From the NCBI GenBank assembly GCA_016869835.1, contig VGDH01000018.1, positions 1 through 35,260 of the forward strand: a stretch of 35,260 nt of DNA. The letters are read 5' to 3'. Origin of the DNA: Alphaproteobacteria bacterium. GTDB lineage: Bacteria > Pseudomonadota > Alphaproteobacteria > Rhodobacterales > Rhodobacteraceae. Both the position numbers and the translations under genes were made by a program. Positions 1-6,870 of the stretch are shown piece by piece. The notes under the pieces were generated by a model. That model made no database searches, was not told where the DNA came from, and saw nothing but the letters and a program-made list of their open reading frames with translations. Numbering within the stretch: position 1 is the stretch's first letter; the number at the start of each line of letters is the position of its first letter.

Positions 1-127
1 GAACATGTTCGCGCGACTCAAGGACTGGCGCAGGGTCGCGACGCGCTACGATCGATGCCCGATCCTGTTCCTCTCGGCATGCGCCCTCGCCGCTATCGGC
101 ATTTACTGGTTATGAGTCTGGACCGTA
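1..127 (+). mobile_element. End of an IS5-family insertion sequence (right end only)
   Basis: The left edge of the window holds the last part of an insertion sequence whose body lies outside. What is seen is the 3' end of a transposase frame (stop at 113-115) followed by GAGTCTGGACC (114-124), which looks like a terminal inverted repeat starting inside the stop codon, as in many short IS5-family elements. The exact boundary near 124-127 and the target duplication (TA or TNA) are inferred, because the other end is not visible. It sits about 165 bases upstream of mcl1, so it may have replaced or interrupted distal promoter sequence. Confidence 0.6.
2..115 (+). CDS. IS5-family transposase, C-terminal fragment (5' end outside window)
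   Basis: Reading from base 2 gives NMFARLKDWRRVATRYDRCP, then a hydrophobic tail ending in IYWL and a TGA stop at 113-115. The block N-x-F-x-R-x-K-D-W-R-R-(V/I)-A-x-R-Y-D-(R/K)-C is the familiar C-terminal signature of DDE transposases of the IS5 family (IS427-like, second reading frame), after the catalytic glutamate. Only about 37 residues are present, so whether the element is intact cannot be judged. Family assignment rests on this tail alone. Confidence 0.7.
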   Translation, partial: NMFARLKDWRRVATRYDRCPILFLSACALAAIGIYWL

Positions 128-290
128 GTACGTTCGTACAAGATGGGGTGCAAAAGGCCGTCGAGCAAGCCCTAGAAACACCAAGACTCGCGCAAGAAAT
201 GCTGCGGCTGCAAACGAGCCTTGCGAAGGCTTGCGCAATAATCTATCGCTGCGCACTAACCGCCTGAAATTAACTTTCCCGAGGACTGCG
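128..290 (+). promoter_or_regulatory. mcl1 upstream region with CTTGCG repeats
   Basis: This region between the IS end and mcl1 has no convincing ORF. It carries CTTGCG at 220-225 and again at 230-235, exactly 10 bases apart (one helical turn), with the second inside the palindrome TTGCGCAA (231-238). GCGCAAG at 190-196 forms an inverted repeat with CTTGCGC at 230-236. Regulators of the ScfR/PccR/RamB type, which control acyl-CoA carbon pathways in relatives, use TTTGC/TTGCG-like sites, so an operator is plausible, but this is inference. GTACGttCGTAC near 129-140 is a separate small palindrome. A GAGG ribosome binding site at 281-284 precedes the ATG at 291. Confidence 0.35.
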
Positions 291-1250
291 ATGAGCTTCC
301 GCCTTCAACCCACGCCCCCTGCCCGTCCGAACCGCTGCCAGCTTTTTGGCCCCGGCTCGCGCCCGGCCTTGTTTGAAAAGATGGCGGCATCTGCGGCGGA
401 TGTGATCAATCTTGATCTGGAAGATTCGGTTGCGCCCAGTGACAAGGACGCCGCGCGGGCCAATATCATCACCGCGATCAACACGCTGGATTGGGGCAAG
501 AAGACGCTTTCGGTGCGCATCAACGGGCTGGACACCCCCTATTGGTATCGCGACGTGGTGGACCTTCTTGAACAGGCCGGGCCGCGGCTGGATCAGATCA
601 TGATCCCCAAGGTCGGCTGCGCCGCCGATGTCTATGCGGTTGACGCGCTGGTGACGGCGATTGAACGCGCCAAAGGCCGGACCAAGCCGATCAGCTTTGA
701 AGTCATCATCGAATCCGCGGCCGGCATCGCCCATGTCGAGGAAATCGCGGCCTCAAGCCCCCGCTTACAGGCCATGAGCCTTGGTGCGGCGGATTTTGCG
801 GCCTCCATGGGGATGCAGACCACCGGCATCGGCGGCACGCAGGAAAGCTATTACATGCTGCGCGAGGGCGCAAAGCATTGGTCCGACCCTTGGCATTGGG
901 CGCAGGCCGCCATCGTCGCCGCCTGCCGCACCCATGGCGTCCTGCCGGTGGATGGGCCATTTGGCGATTTCAGCGATGACGAGGGCTTCCGCGCCCAGGC
1001 CCTGCGGTCGGCCACGCTTGGCATGGTTGGCAAATGGGCGATCCACCCCAAGCAGGTCGCCTTGGCCAATGAGGTCTTTACCCCTTCGGACGCCGCCGTC
1101 GCCGACGCCCGCGCCATTCTGGCCGCGATGGAAGAGGCCAAGGCCAATGGTCAGGGCGCCACGACTTATAAGGGCAAGCTGATCGACATCGCCTCGATGA
1201 AACAGGCCGAGGTGATCGTGAAGCAATACGAACTGATCATGGGCGCCTGA
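291..1250 (+). CDS. mcl1: L-malyl-CoA/beta-methylmalyl-CoA lyase
   Basis: A 319-residue CitE-like lyase that reversibly cleaves L-malyl-CoA to acetyl-CoA plus glyoxylate and beta-methylmalyl-CoA to propionyl-CoA plus glyoxylate. It acts in the ethylmalonyl-CoA pathway of acetate assimilation or in 3-hydroxypropionate-type metabolism. The protein begins MSFRLQPTPPARPNRCQLFG and matches Rhodobacter Mcl1 closely as I recall it. The expected active-site residues fall at the family positions: Arg76 (SVRINGLDTP), Glu141 (FEVIIESAAG) and Asp168 (SLGAADFAASMG), the last two binding Mg2+. I chose ATG 291 over an in-frame ATG at 231 because it has a GAGG box six bases upstream and gives the family length. 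The usual partner gene mch (mesaconyl-CoA hydratase) is not downstream here. Confidence 0.95.
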   Translation: MSFRLQPTPPARPNRCQLFGPGSRPALFEKMAASAADVINLDLEDSVAPSDKDAARANIITAINTLDWGKKTLSVRINGLDTPYWYRDVVDLLEQAGPRLDQIMIPKVGCAADVYAVDALVTAIERAKGRTKPISFEVIIESAAGIAHVEEIAASSPRLQAMSLGAADFAASMGMQTTGIGGTQESYYMLREGAKHWSDPWHWAQAAIVAACRTHGVLPVDGPFGDFSDDEGFRAQALRSATLGMVGKWAIHPKQVALANEVFTPSDAAVADARAILAAMEEAKANGQGATTYKGKLIDIASMKQAEVIVKQYELIMGA

Positions 1251-1299
1251 GGAATCGTTGACAGAACGCCCGCTGATTAGGCAGGTTTGGTGATAGCGC

Positions 1300-1427
1300 G
1301 TCATGCCCTTGGGCAGGATGCAACAGGAATACCCGCGCGGGGGCTGGGAGAGGAGGCCCGAACCCGCATCCTCGGGAGGAGATGCACGCCCCTTGGCCCC
1401 GGCCATGGGGCGTTGCTGTTTTGGGCG
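1300..1427 (-). ncRNA. Putative small RNA with CUCCUCCC-type loops (minus strand)
   Basis: Three stem-loops follow one another between mcl1 and the SRPBCC gene: 1386-1413 (7-bp stem ACGCCCC/GGGGCGT), 1366-1385 (GCATC/GATGC) and 1341-1359 (GGGC/GCCC). Read on the minus strand, the loops of the second and third are TCCTCCCGAG and CTCCTCTCCCA. These are anti-Shine-Dalgarno sequences like those displayed by alphaproteobacterial CcsR ('cuckoo') and alpha-r14 sRNAs. A possible minus-strand promoter is TTTCCA (1457-1462) and TATCTG (1434-1439) with a 17-base spacer. No U-tract terminator is visible, so the 3' end is a guess. Alternatively the structure is a plus-strand leader or terminator. Confidence 0.3.
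1386..1422 (+). terminator. Possible terminator downstream of mcl1
   Basis: On the plus strand the perfect 7-bp stem ACGCCCC/GGGGCGT (1386-1392/1407-1413), with a GGCC/GGCC inner pairing, is followed by TGCTGTTTT (1414-1422). This resembles a weak intrinsic terminator, 136 bases past the mcl1 stop. The T run begins five bases after the stem, so efficiency would be modest. The same hairpin would be the first of three in the minus-strand RNA proposed here. Confidence 0.35.
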
Positions 1428-1529
1428 CAATTTCAGATAACCCATTGCATCAGAAATGGAAATTTCGAGATACTTCGCCACCTCTCCCTGATTTGCTACC
1501 GCATGGAGCAAATGATTATGGGGGGAACC

Positions 1530-2012
1530 ATGCGGTATTTGATCTGGACAGCCCTATGCCTGATTGGCGCGGTTGGGGGTGTGGTTCTGGTGGGCATGGC
1601 TTTGCCCGCCGCTCGGGAGGGCCGGGCCGAAACGGTGATCGACGCGCCCCCTGCCCGCATTCTGGCCGTCATCGCCGATGTCGAAGCGCAGGCGAGTTGG
1701 CGGGAGGGCATCGCGCAAGTCACCCGCAACGCCGAGGGTTGGGTCGAGGTGACGGCGCGGGGCGAAGAGATCCGCTTTGTCGCCGAGAAGATGACCGAGG
1801 CCCTGATCCGCCTGCGGTTCGTGTCAGACGCGGGCTATACGGGTTCATGGGAGGCGGTGATGACGCCCGAGGGCTCTGGCACCAGGATCACGGTCGTCGA
1901 ACGTGCCGAGGTGCCCTCGCCGATTGGCAGAATTCTGGCGCGGCTGTTCTTTGATCCCGAAGCCTTTGCCACCACATATCTTGCAGCCTTGAAAGCCCGT
2001 GTGGAGGACTGA
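1530..2012 (+). CDS. SRPBCC-family membrane-anchored protein
   Basis: A 160-residue protein: an N-terminal membrane segment (about residues 3-25) followed by one SRPBCC/START-like domain (about 30-158). The motif ETVIDAPPARILAVIADVEAQ at the domain start is typical of polyketide-cyclase/dehydrase-like ligand-binding folds. The ligand cannot be told from sequence. The frame is open back to 1287, but I chose ATG 1530, which has a strong GGGGGG box at 1519-1524 and begins directly with the membrane segment; ATGs at 1503, 1512 and 1518 are alternatives. The next gene starts three bases after its stop, so the two are probably co-transcribed. Confidence 0.75.
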   Translation: MRYLIWTALCLIGAVGGVVLVGMALPAAREGRAETVIDAPPARILAVIADVEAQASWREGIAQVTRNAEGWVEVTARGEEIRFVAEKMTEALIRLRFVSDAGYTGSWEAVMTPEGSGTRITVVERAEVPSPIGRILARLFFDPEAFATTYLAALKARVED

Positions 2013-2015
2013 GCC

Positions 2016-2450
2016 ATGACCACAAAGCCAAGGAAACCCACCGACCGGCGCAAGAGGTTCGGTGCCGCCAAGCCGCCGCATGTGGTGATGCTGCACGCCG
2101 ATTTAGCCGGGGTGAAGGCGGGCAATACCATGCTGATTTCCTCGCCGGGCGAGATTGCCAACTACCTGTCCCGCATTCCGCCGGGCGAGACGCGGACCAT
2201 GGACCGGCTGCGCAATGAGTTGGCCCGCAAGGCGGGGGCGAATGCGATGTGCCCGGTGACCACGGCCATCTATCTGCGCGTGGTGGCCGAGGTGGCGCTG
2301 ACCGATCTGGCCGAAGGCAGGCGGCTGGACGAGGTGGTGCCCTTCTGGCGCGTGGTCACACCCGACAGCAAGGTGGCCAAGAAACTCTCTTGCGGGCCGG
2401 ATCATGTGGCGCATCTGATCGCGCTGGATCAGGGCCAGCCGGCAGGATAG
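2016..2450 (+). CDS. Conserved small protein with an MGMT-like look, no catalytic Cys motif
   Basis: A 144-residue cytoplasmic protein with a basic N-terminus. I recognise it as a conserved alphaproteobacterial hypothetical. The central region ([17 protein letters not shown]) and C-terminal block ([19 protein letters not shown]) resemble the winged-helix part of O6-alkylguanine-DNA methyltransferase-like proteins, with FWRVV near where PCHRV would be. The acceptor cysteine is absent at that place, so alkyltransferase activity is unlikely. A non-enzymatic DNA-binding role would be speculation. It starts three bases after the SRPBCC gene with GGAGG at 2003-2007. Confidence 0.7.
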   Translation: MTTKPRKPTDRRKRFGAAKPPHVVMLHADLAGVKAGNTMLISSPGEIANYLSRIPPGETRTMDRLRNELARKAGANAMCPVTTAIYLRVVAEVALTDLAEGRRLDEVVPFWRVVTPDSKVAKKLSCGPDHVAHLIALDQGQPAG

Positions 2451-2526
2451 GGCCGAACGCCTCGGGGCGAGTTGCATCTTGCCCCGGTTCTGGCCATATA
2501 GGGGCGGTCCATCTGAAGGGTGCCCG

Positions 2527-3486
2527 ATGAACTATCTGGATTTTGAAAAGCCGCTCGCCGAGATCGAAGGCAAGGCCGAAGAGCTGCGCGCGCTTGCCCG
2601 CGTCAATCCGGCGATGGACATCACCAAAGAGGCCGAAGCGCTGGACAAGAAGTCCGACACGCTGCTGAAGGATCTTTATAAGTCCTTGACCCCATGGCAG
2701 AAATGTCAGGTTGCCCGCCACCCGGAACGGCCCCATTCGAAAGACTATATCGAAGGGCTCTTCACCGAATTCACCCTGCTTGCCGGTGACCGCAGCTTTG
2801 CCGATGACCATGCGGTGATGGGCGGGCTGGCGCGGTTCAACGATCAGCCGGTCATCGTGATTGGCCATGAAAAGGGCGATGACACCAAATCCCGCATCGA
2901 GCGGAATTTCGGCATGGCGCGGCCCGAAGGCTATCGCAAGGCCGTGCGGCTGATGGATATGGCCGACCGCTTTAACCTGCCGGTCATCACGCTGATCGAC
3001 ACCCCCGGCGCCTATCCCGGCAAGGGCGCGGAAGAGCGTGGTCAGGCCGAGGCGATTGCCCGGTCCACCGCGAAATGCCTTGAGATTGGCGTGCCGCTTT
3101 TGTCCGTCGTGGTGGGCGAAGGCGGATCGGGCGGCGCGGTGGCTTTTGCCACGGCAAACCGCATCGCCATGCTGGAACACTCGGTCTATTCGGTGATTTC
3201 GCCCGAAGGCTGCGCGTCGATCCTGTGGAAAGACGCCGAAAAGATGCGCGAGGCCGCCGAGGCGCTGCGCCTGACGGCGCAAGACCTGCAAAAGCTGGGG
3301 GTCATCGACCGCATCATCAAGGAACCCGTCGGCGGCGCCCAGCGCGGGCGTGGCGATACCGTGGCCGCCGTGGGCAAGGCGATCGAGGCGATGCTGGCGG
3401 AAATGGCCGGCAAGAAACGCGCCGAAATCATCAAGGACCGCCGCCAGAAGTTCCTTTCGATGGGGTCAAAGGGGCTTGCCGCGTGA
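2527..3486 (+). CDS. accA: Acetyl-CoA carboxylase carboxyltransferase subunit alpha
   Basis: A 319-residue protein, the family length. With AccD it forms the carboxyltransferase that moves CO2 from carboxybiotin-BCCP to acetyl-CoA, the committed step of fatty acid synthesis in the cytoplasm. Diagnostic segments include [19 protein letters not shown] at the start, the oxyanion/CoA region [19 protein letters not shown] (about residues 156-174), VGEGGSGGA, and [18 protein letters not shown] 2527 is preceded by AAGGG at about 2516 and gives the conserved N-terminus; an upstream in-frame ATG at 2479 would add 16 unconserved residues. The stop overlaps a GTG that starts the following SMR reading frame. 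Confidence 0.97.
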   Translation: MNYLDFEKPLAEIEGKAEELRALARVNPAMDITKEAEALDKKSDTLLKDLYKSLTPWQKCQVARHPERPHSKDYIEGLFTEFTLLAGDRSFADDHAVMGGLARFNDQPVIVIGHEKGDDTKSRIERNFGMARPEGYRKAVRLMDMADRFNLPVITLIDTPGAYPGKGAEERGQAEAIARSTAKCLEIGVPLLSVVVGEGGSGGAVAFATANRIAMLEHSVYSVISPEGCASILWKDAEKMREAAEALRLTAQDLQKLGVIDRIIKEPVGGAQRGRGDTVAAVGKAIEAMLAEMAGKKRAEIIKDRRQKFLSMGSKGLAA

Positions 3487-3881
3487 ACACCTAGCTGATC
3501 GTGCTGATTGCTGGCATTCTGGAAACCGGCTGGGCGATGGGGCTGAAATACTCCGAAGGCTTCACCCGCCCCATCCCCTCGATCCTGACCATGGTGCTGA
3601 CGCTGGCGTCGTTTTGGATGCTGTCAGTCGCCCTGAAAACGCTACCGGTTGGCACGGCCTATGCGGTCTGGGTGGGGATCGGGGCCTTGGGAACCGCGAT
3701 TGCGGCGGTGTTCTTGTTTGCCGAGCCTGTCAACACGCTGCGGGTGGCGGGGGTCTTGCTGATCCTTGCCTGTGTCATTGCACTGAAGCTGGCCTCCGGC
3801 TACCACCAACCAAGATGGGCACGACCCGCGCGCTCGCGGTCATATTCTGCGCCATCAATCTCGCCGTTTGCAGCCTCTTGA
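3483..3881 (+). pseudogene. gdx: SMR-family guanidinium exporter (Gdx/SugE type), TAG at codon 4
   Basis: The frame from GTG 3483 (overlapping the accA stop) reads M-N-T-stop-LIVLIAGILETGWAMGLKYSEGFTR. TAG at 3492-3494 stands where SugE/Gdx proteins have Trp (compare M-S-W-I-I-L), so TGG to TAG is likely. The essential Glu falls at position 14 counting from GTG 3483, and GLKY, GFTR and GTAYAVWVGIGA mark the guanidinium-exporter subtype. Translation could restart at GTG 3501, losing six residues, but no good ribosome binding site is seen. The 3' end is also abnormal: after the usual LKLAS end the frame runs about 24 residues further, overlapping the convergent gene by 82 bases. I read it as recently inactivated; expression from GTG 3501 remains possible. 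Confidence 0.65.
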
Positions 3882-5131
3882 AGCATCTGGCCGACCGTCG
3901 GCAGACCTCCCGACTGATCCCCCGCTGTCCAAAGGGCAGAGCGCTGCAAAGCGCGGGCACATTGGCTATAAACCTCGGCGAGCCTTATCACAATCACGGT
4001 GCGTGGGTGCTTGCCATCGCGCTCAAAACGCCCACAAAGGCCGGCATCTGCTGTCAGCCGCGCCGTGCCGTTGACGCGTACTGATGTGGTCGAGCCGGGC
4101 ACCATGAAATACAGGCTAACGCGGCCGTCGCGCACGATGTTGCGCAGGCTGTCGATCCGCTCATTGCCTTTCCAGTCAGGCATCAACAGGGTCTCGTCAT
4201 CCTCGATCATAACCACGGGCCCCTGATCACCGCGCGGGCTGCCGTCAGTACCTTCTGGTCCTACCGTGGACAGGATGCAAAACCGCGAGGCCATGATGAA
4301 GGCTCGATAAGCGGGCGTCAGCCGTGCGGCTTGCTTGCGCAGGGCAGGCGAACCAGGCGTGCCATAATGGCTGTGCAGCGCGTCAAGATCGGTGATCCAG
4401 TCCATTACCCCCCTAAACCCCGCCTCGGACATCAGCGTGTTGGACGAAGTTTCCACCACCGTCTCCAGCCGCTCCATGAAATCGGCCACGGGCAGGCCGG
4501 GTTCGATGCGGGGCAGGAACTCGACCACCGCCAGACCCGGTTTGCGCAGGATGGAACGCTTGGGCCAGAACACACCCACATTGGTGCCCACCGGAACGCA
4601 GGGCTGGCCCAGCTGTTCATACAGCAATCCCGTACCCACCTTGTAAGGCTTCGCCACCCCAGGTGCCACGCGGGTGCCCTGCGGATAGATGATCAGCTGG
4701 CCGGGAAATTCGGTGCCTGCCATCACATCGGCCTTCATCTTGGCAATCGCCGCCCCCCGCTTGCCCCGGTTCACCGGCACACAGCCGATGCGGCGGGCGT
4801 ATTGGCCCAGAAACGGGGTCCACATCAACTCGCGCTTCATGATGAACTTGCCACGCGGCACGGCGCTGTAGATCAGGATGATATCGAGAAAACTCTGGTG
4901 TTTGGCCGCGATCACCACCTCGTCGCTGGGTGGCGCGCCGCGCACCTCGGTCCTGAGCCCGCACAGCAGACGCAGCGAGAAGATCACCCATTGGCAATAG
5001 ACATGGCAGGCCTTGACGGCGGCATTGCGGGAAAACAGCGCAAAGGGCGCAAAGGCAATCGCAACCACCGCCATGGCCAGATACATCTGGATGATGAAGA
5101 TCAGCGACAAGACCCAACGAAGGGGCAGCAT
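3800..5131 (-). CDS. 1-acyl-glycerol-3-phosphate acyltransferase fused to PPOX FMN-binding domain
   Basis: The 443-residue frame has two complete domains. Residues 1-242 are a PlsC-type acyltransferase (membrane helix about 8-33, catalytic HX4D with His78 and Asp83, YPQGTR at 149-154), expected to make phosphatidic acid. Residues 243-443 are an FMN-binding pyridoxamine-phosphate-oxidase-like protein (MSMEG_1061/DR2398 type; STVGPEGTDGSPRGD, PDWKGNERIDSL). The join is exactly the natural Met of the second protein, in TTTAGGGGGGTAATGG (minus, 4417-4402). With five G instead of six, plsC would stop at TAA overlapping ATG at 4405, the same TAATG overlap as between ftsX and plsC. So this may be two genes joined by a one-base slip, a sequencing error, or a true fusion. 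The start overlaps the ftsX stop. Confidence 0.75.
   Translation of the reverse strand: MLPLRWVLSLIFIIQMYLAMAVVAIAFAPFALFSRNAAVKACHVYCQWVIFSLRLLCGLRTEVRGAPPSDEVVIAAKHQSFLDIILIYSAVPRGKFIMKRELMWTPFLGQYARRIGCVPVNRGKRGAAIAKMKADVMAGTEFPGQLIIYPQGTRVAPGVAKPYKVGTGLLYEQLGQPCVPVGTNVGVFWPKRSILRKPGLAVVEFLPRIEPGLPVADFMERLETVVETSSNTLMSEAGFRGVMDWITDLDALHSHYGTPGSPALRKQAARLTPAYRAFIMASRFCILSTVGPEGTDGSPRGDQGPVVMIEDDETLLMPDWKGNERIDSLRNIVRDGRVSLYFMVPGSTTSVRVNGTARLTADAGLCGRFERDGKHPRTVIVIRLAEVYSQCARALQRSALWTAGDQSGGLPTVGQMLQEAANGEIDGAEYDRERAGRAHLGWW
4402..4417 (-). other. G6 run and TAATG at the plsC/PPOX junction
   Basis: On the minus strand six G (4413-4408) precede TAATG (4407-4403). The run lies in an AGGGGGG sequence that also makes a Shine-Dalgarno box for the ATG at 4405, from which a 201-residue PPOX protein (4405-3800) could start independently. 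A one-base change in the run switches between fused and separate products. Confidence 0.55.
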
Positions 5132-6036
5132 TAGGTCAACTCCCGTAAGGTGCGAAGGGCGGCGGCGCGGGTGGCCACAAAGGCGACAAGCGCGGCAAGG
5201 GGGGGCAGGACAAAGGGCCACAACCAGCCCGCCCCCTGAAAGCCAAGCCCGGTCAGAAAACCGCCCGCCGGTTGGGCCGCAGGCAGCAAGATCACGCCAA
5301 CAAGCCCGGCAATCGCCCCGGCAGCCGAACCGGTCAGGGCGCGCAGGGTAAAGCGGCGCACGAAGGCACGGGCGATATAGGCATCACGCGCGCCGACAAG
5401 CCGCAAGACCTTGATCACCTGCGCAGTGGCCGCAAGCGAGGCATTGGCGGCCAGCGTGATCATCGCCGCCATCGCCGCTCCGATCAGACCGATCGACAAA
5501 AGCCCCAAAAGCCGCAGCCGGGCGGCCGCCTCGGCCATCGGTTCACGCCAGCGCGTGTGGTCATCAAGCACAGCGCCGGGGGCCTCGGCCGCCAGACGCT
5601 GGCGCAGACCCGTGCCGTCATAGCCGCTGCCATCCTCGACCACTTCGATCAGCCGTGGCAGGGGCACGGTTTCGACCGGCAGATCGGGGCCGAACCATGG
5701 CTCCAACAGCGCACGGCTTTCCTCATCGGTCAGGGCGCGGGCGCTTTCGATGCCCGGCGTGGTGGCCAGAACCCCCAGCACCGCCGTCAATTGCAGCTCG
5801 ATCTGGTCTTCGGGCGCCGAAAGGCGCACGGTGGCCGTGCGCTCCAATGCAGCCGACCAGCGGTCGGCCAGACAGCCCGAGGCCAGCGAGAGCGCCAGCG
5901 CAAAGACCGCCAGAAAGGTCATGGCCCCGGCAGTGAATGAGGTCAGCCAGGCCGTATGGCCCGAAGGCGGCACGACCGCATCGGCGGGCTCTGCCGGAAC
6001 CAGACGGGCAAGAACCGAAGCAAGGACCGCTTTCAC
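5131..6036 (-). CDS. ftsX: Cell division protein FtsX
   Basis: A 301-residue inner-membrane subunit that with FtsE links the divisome to periplasmic peptidoglycan hydrolase activation. The topology is that of FtsX: a cytoplasmic N-terminus, one membrane helix (about 33-55), a periplasmic domain (about 56-170), and three C-terminal helices (about 175-200, 225-255, 270-290). The start is GTG 6036, inside GTGA overlapping the ftsE stop, so translation is coupled. Its TAA stop overlaps the plsC ATG. It is divergent from E. coli FtsX at sequence level, as is usual in this order; the assignment rests on length, topology and the partner gene. Confidence 0.88.
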   Translation of the reverse strand: MKAVLASVLARLVPAEPADAVVPPSGHTAWLTSFTAGAMTFLAVFALALSLASGCLADRWSAALERTATVRLSAPEDQIELQLTAVLGVLATTPGIESARALTDEESRALLEPWFGPDLPVETVPLPRLIEVVEDGSGYDGTGLRQRLAAEAPGAVLDDHTRWREPMAEAAARLRLLGLLSIGLIGAAMAAMITLAANASLAATAQVIKVLRLVGARDAYIARAFVRRFTLRALTGSAAGAIAGLVGVILLPAAQPAGGFLTGLGFQGAGWLWPFVLPPLAALVAFVATRAAALRTLRELT

Positions 6037-6704
6037 AGATCTGCCCCCGAAAGCTGCACCCGGCGTTTGGCAATCCGCAGGACGCGCGCAGGCACCTGCG
6101 ATTTCGCCTGCCGGATCAGGTTCAGATCATGGGTCGCCACCAGCACCGTCTTGCCCATCTTGTTCAACTCGACCAACAGCGTCAGCAGGCGCAGCGACAT
6201 CTCCCAGTCCAGGTTGCCCGTCGGTTCATCGGCCAGGATCACATCCGGCCCCATGATGATGGCACGCGCCAAGGCGGCGCGCTGGCGTTCGCCGCTCGAC
6301 AGCGACGGCGGCAGCGCAGCCGACAGCTTGTCCAACCCGACCCAGGCAAGAAGATCGGCCAGATCGCCCTCGCCCGTGTGGCGGCCCGCCACCGTCAGCG
6401 GCAGGGCGACATTGGCGGTAAGGCTCAGATGGTCAAGAAACTGGCAATCCTGATGCACCACCCCGATCCGCCGCCGCGTCATCGCCACATCATCGCGCGT
6501 CAGCCCATGCACATCGCGGTCAAACAGCGTGACATGGCCCGCAGTCGGCAAGAGTTCAGCATAGCTCAGCTTCAGAAATGTGGTCTTTCCCGCCCCCGAT
6601 GGCCCGGTGAGAAAGTGAAACGACCCCGGCGCAAGGCGCAGGGTCATGTCCGACAACAGCTCTCCGCCGCCGTAGTTATAGGCCACATTGTCAAAGGAAA
6701 TCAT
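6033..6704 (-). CDS. ftsE: Cell division ATP-binding protein FtsE
   Basis: A 223-residue ABC ATPase that energises FtsX. Visible motifs: Walker A GPSGAGKT (about 35-42), Q-loop VVHQDCQFLDHLS, signature LSSGERQR, Walker B VILADEPTGNLD, and H-loop ATHD. ATG 6704 gives the conserved beginning MISFDNVAYNYGGGELL; in-frame ATGs at 6752 and 6815 would add unconserved residues and lie in the divergent promoter region. It heads a tightly overlapping ftsE-ftsX-plsC unit, so acyl-lipid synthesis and division are expressed together here. Confidence 0.93.
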   Translation of the reverse strand: MISFDNVAYNYGGGELLSDMTLRLAPGSFHFLTGPSGAGKTTFLKLSYAELLPTAGHVTLFDRDVHGLTRDDVAMTRRRIGVVHQDCQFLDHLSLTANVALPLTVAGRHTGEGDLADLLAWVGLDKLSAALPPSLSSGERQRAALARAIIMGPDVILADEPTGNLDWEMSLRLLTLLVELNKMGKTVLVATHDLNLIRQAKSQVPARVLRIAKRRVQLSGADL

Positions 6705-6870
6705 GAACGGCCGCCCCGCACCCACCCAGTTACCGGCGCGATACTCGCCCATGGGCGCGGCGGTTTCAATCGCTCGCGTTCGTGGATGCTGCACAAAGGC
6801 TTGGATATGCCGCATATCGTTGCTACAAACACGTTAACAAACGATGTTTGCCGTGGTCGGATCGTTTTAA
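6705..6870. promoter_or_regulatory. Divergent promoter region, ftsE / zinc-ribbon gene
   Basis: This 166-base region separates two divergent genes and must hold both promoters. Its right third is AT-richer than its surroundings, with GTTAAC at 6833-6838 and TTTTAA just before the ATG at 6871. The zinc-ribbon gene lacks an obvious Shine-Dalgarno box, so its mRNA may be leaderless or have a very short leader. No exact operator could be assigned. Confidence 0.4.

Noticed and set aside
765-1511. A 248-residue minus-strand frame overlapping mcl1
   Set aside because: Most of it is antisense to mcl1, shows no recognisable domain, and its composition reflects the GC-rich third positions of the sense gene.
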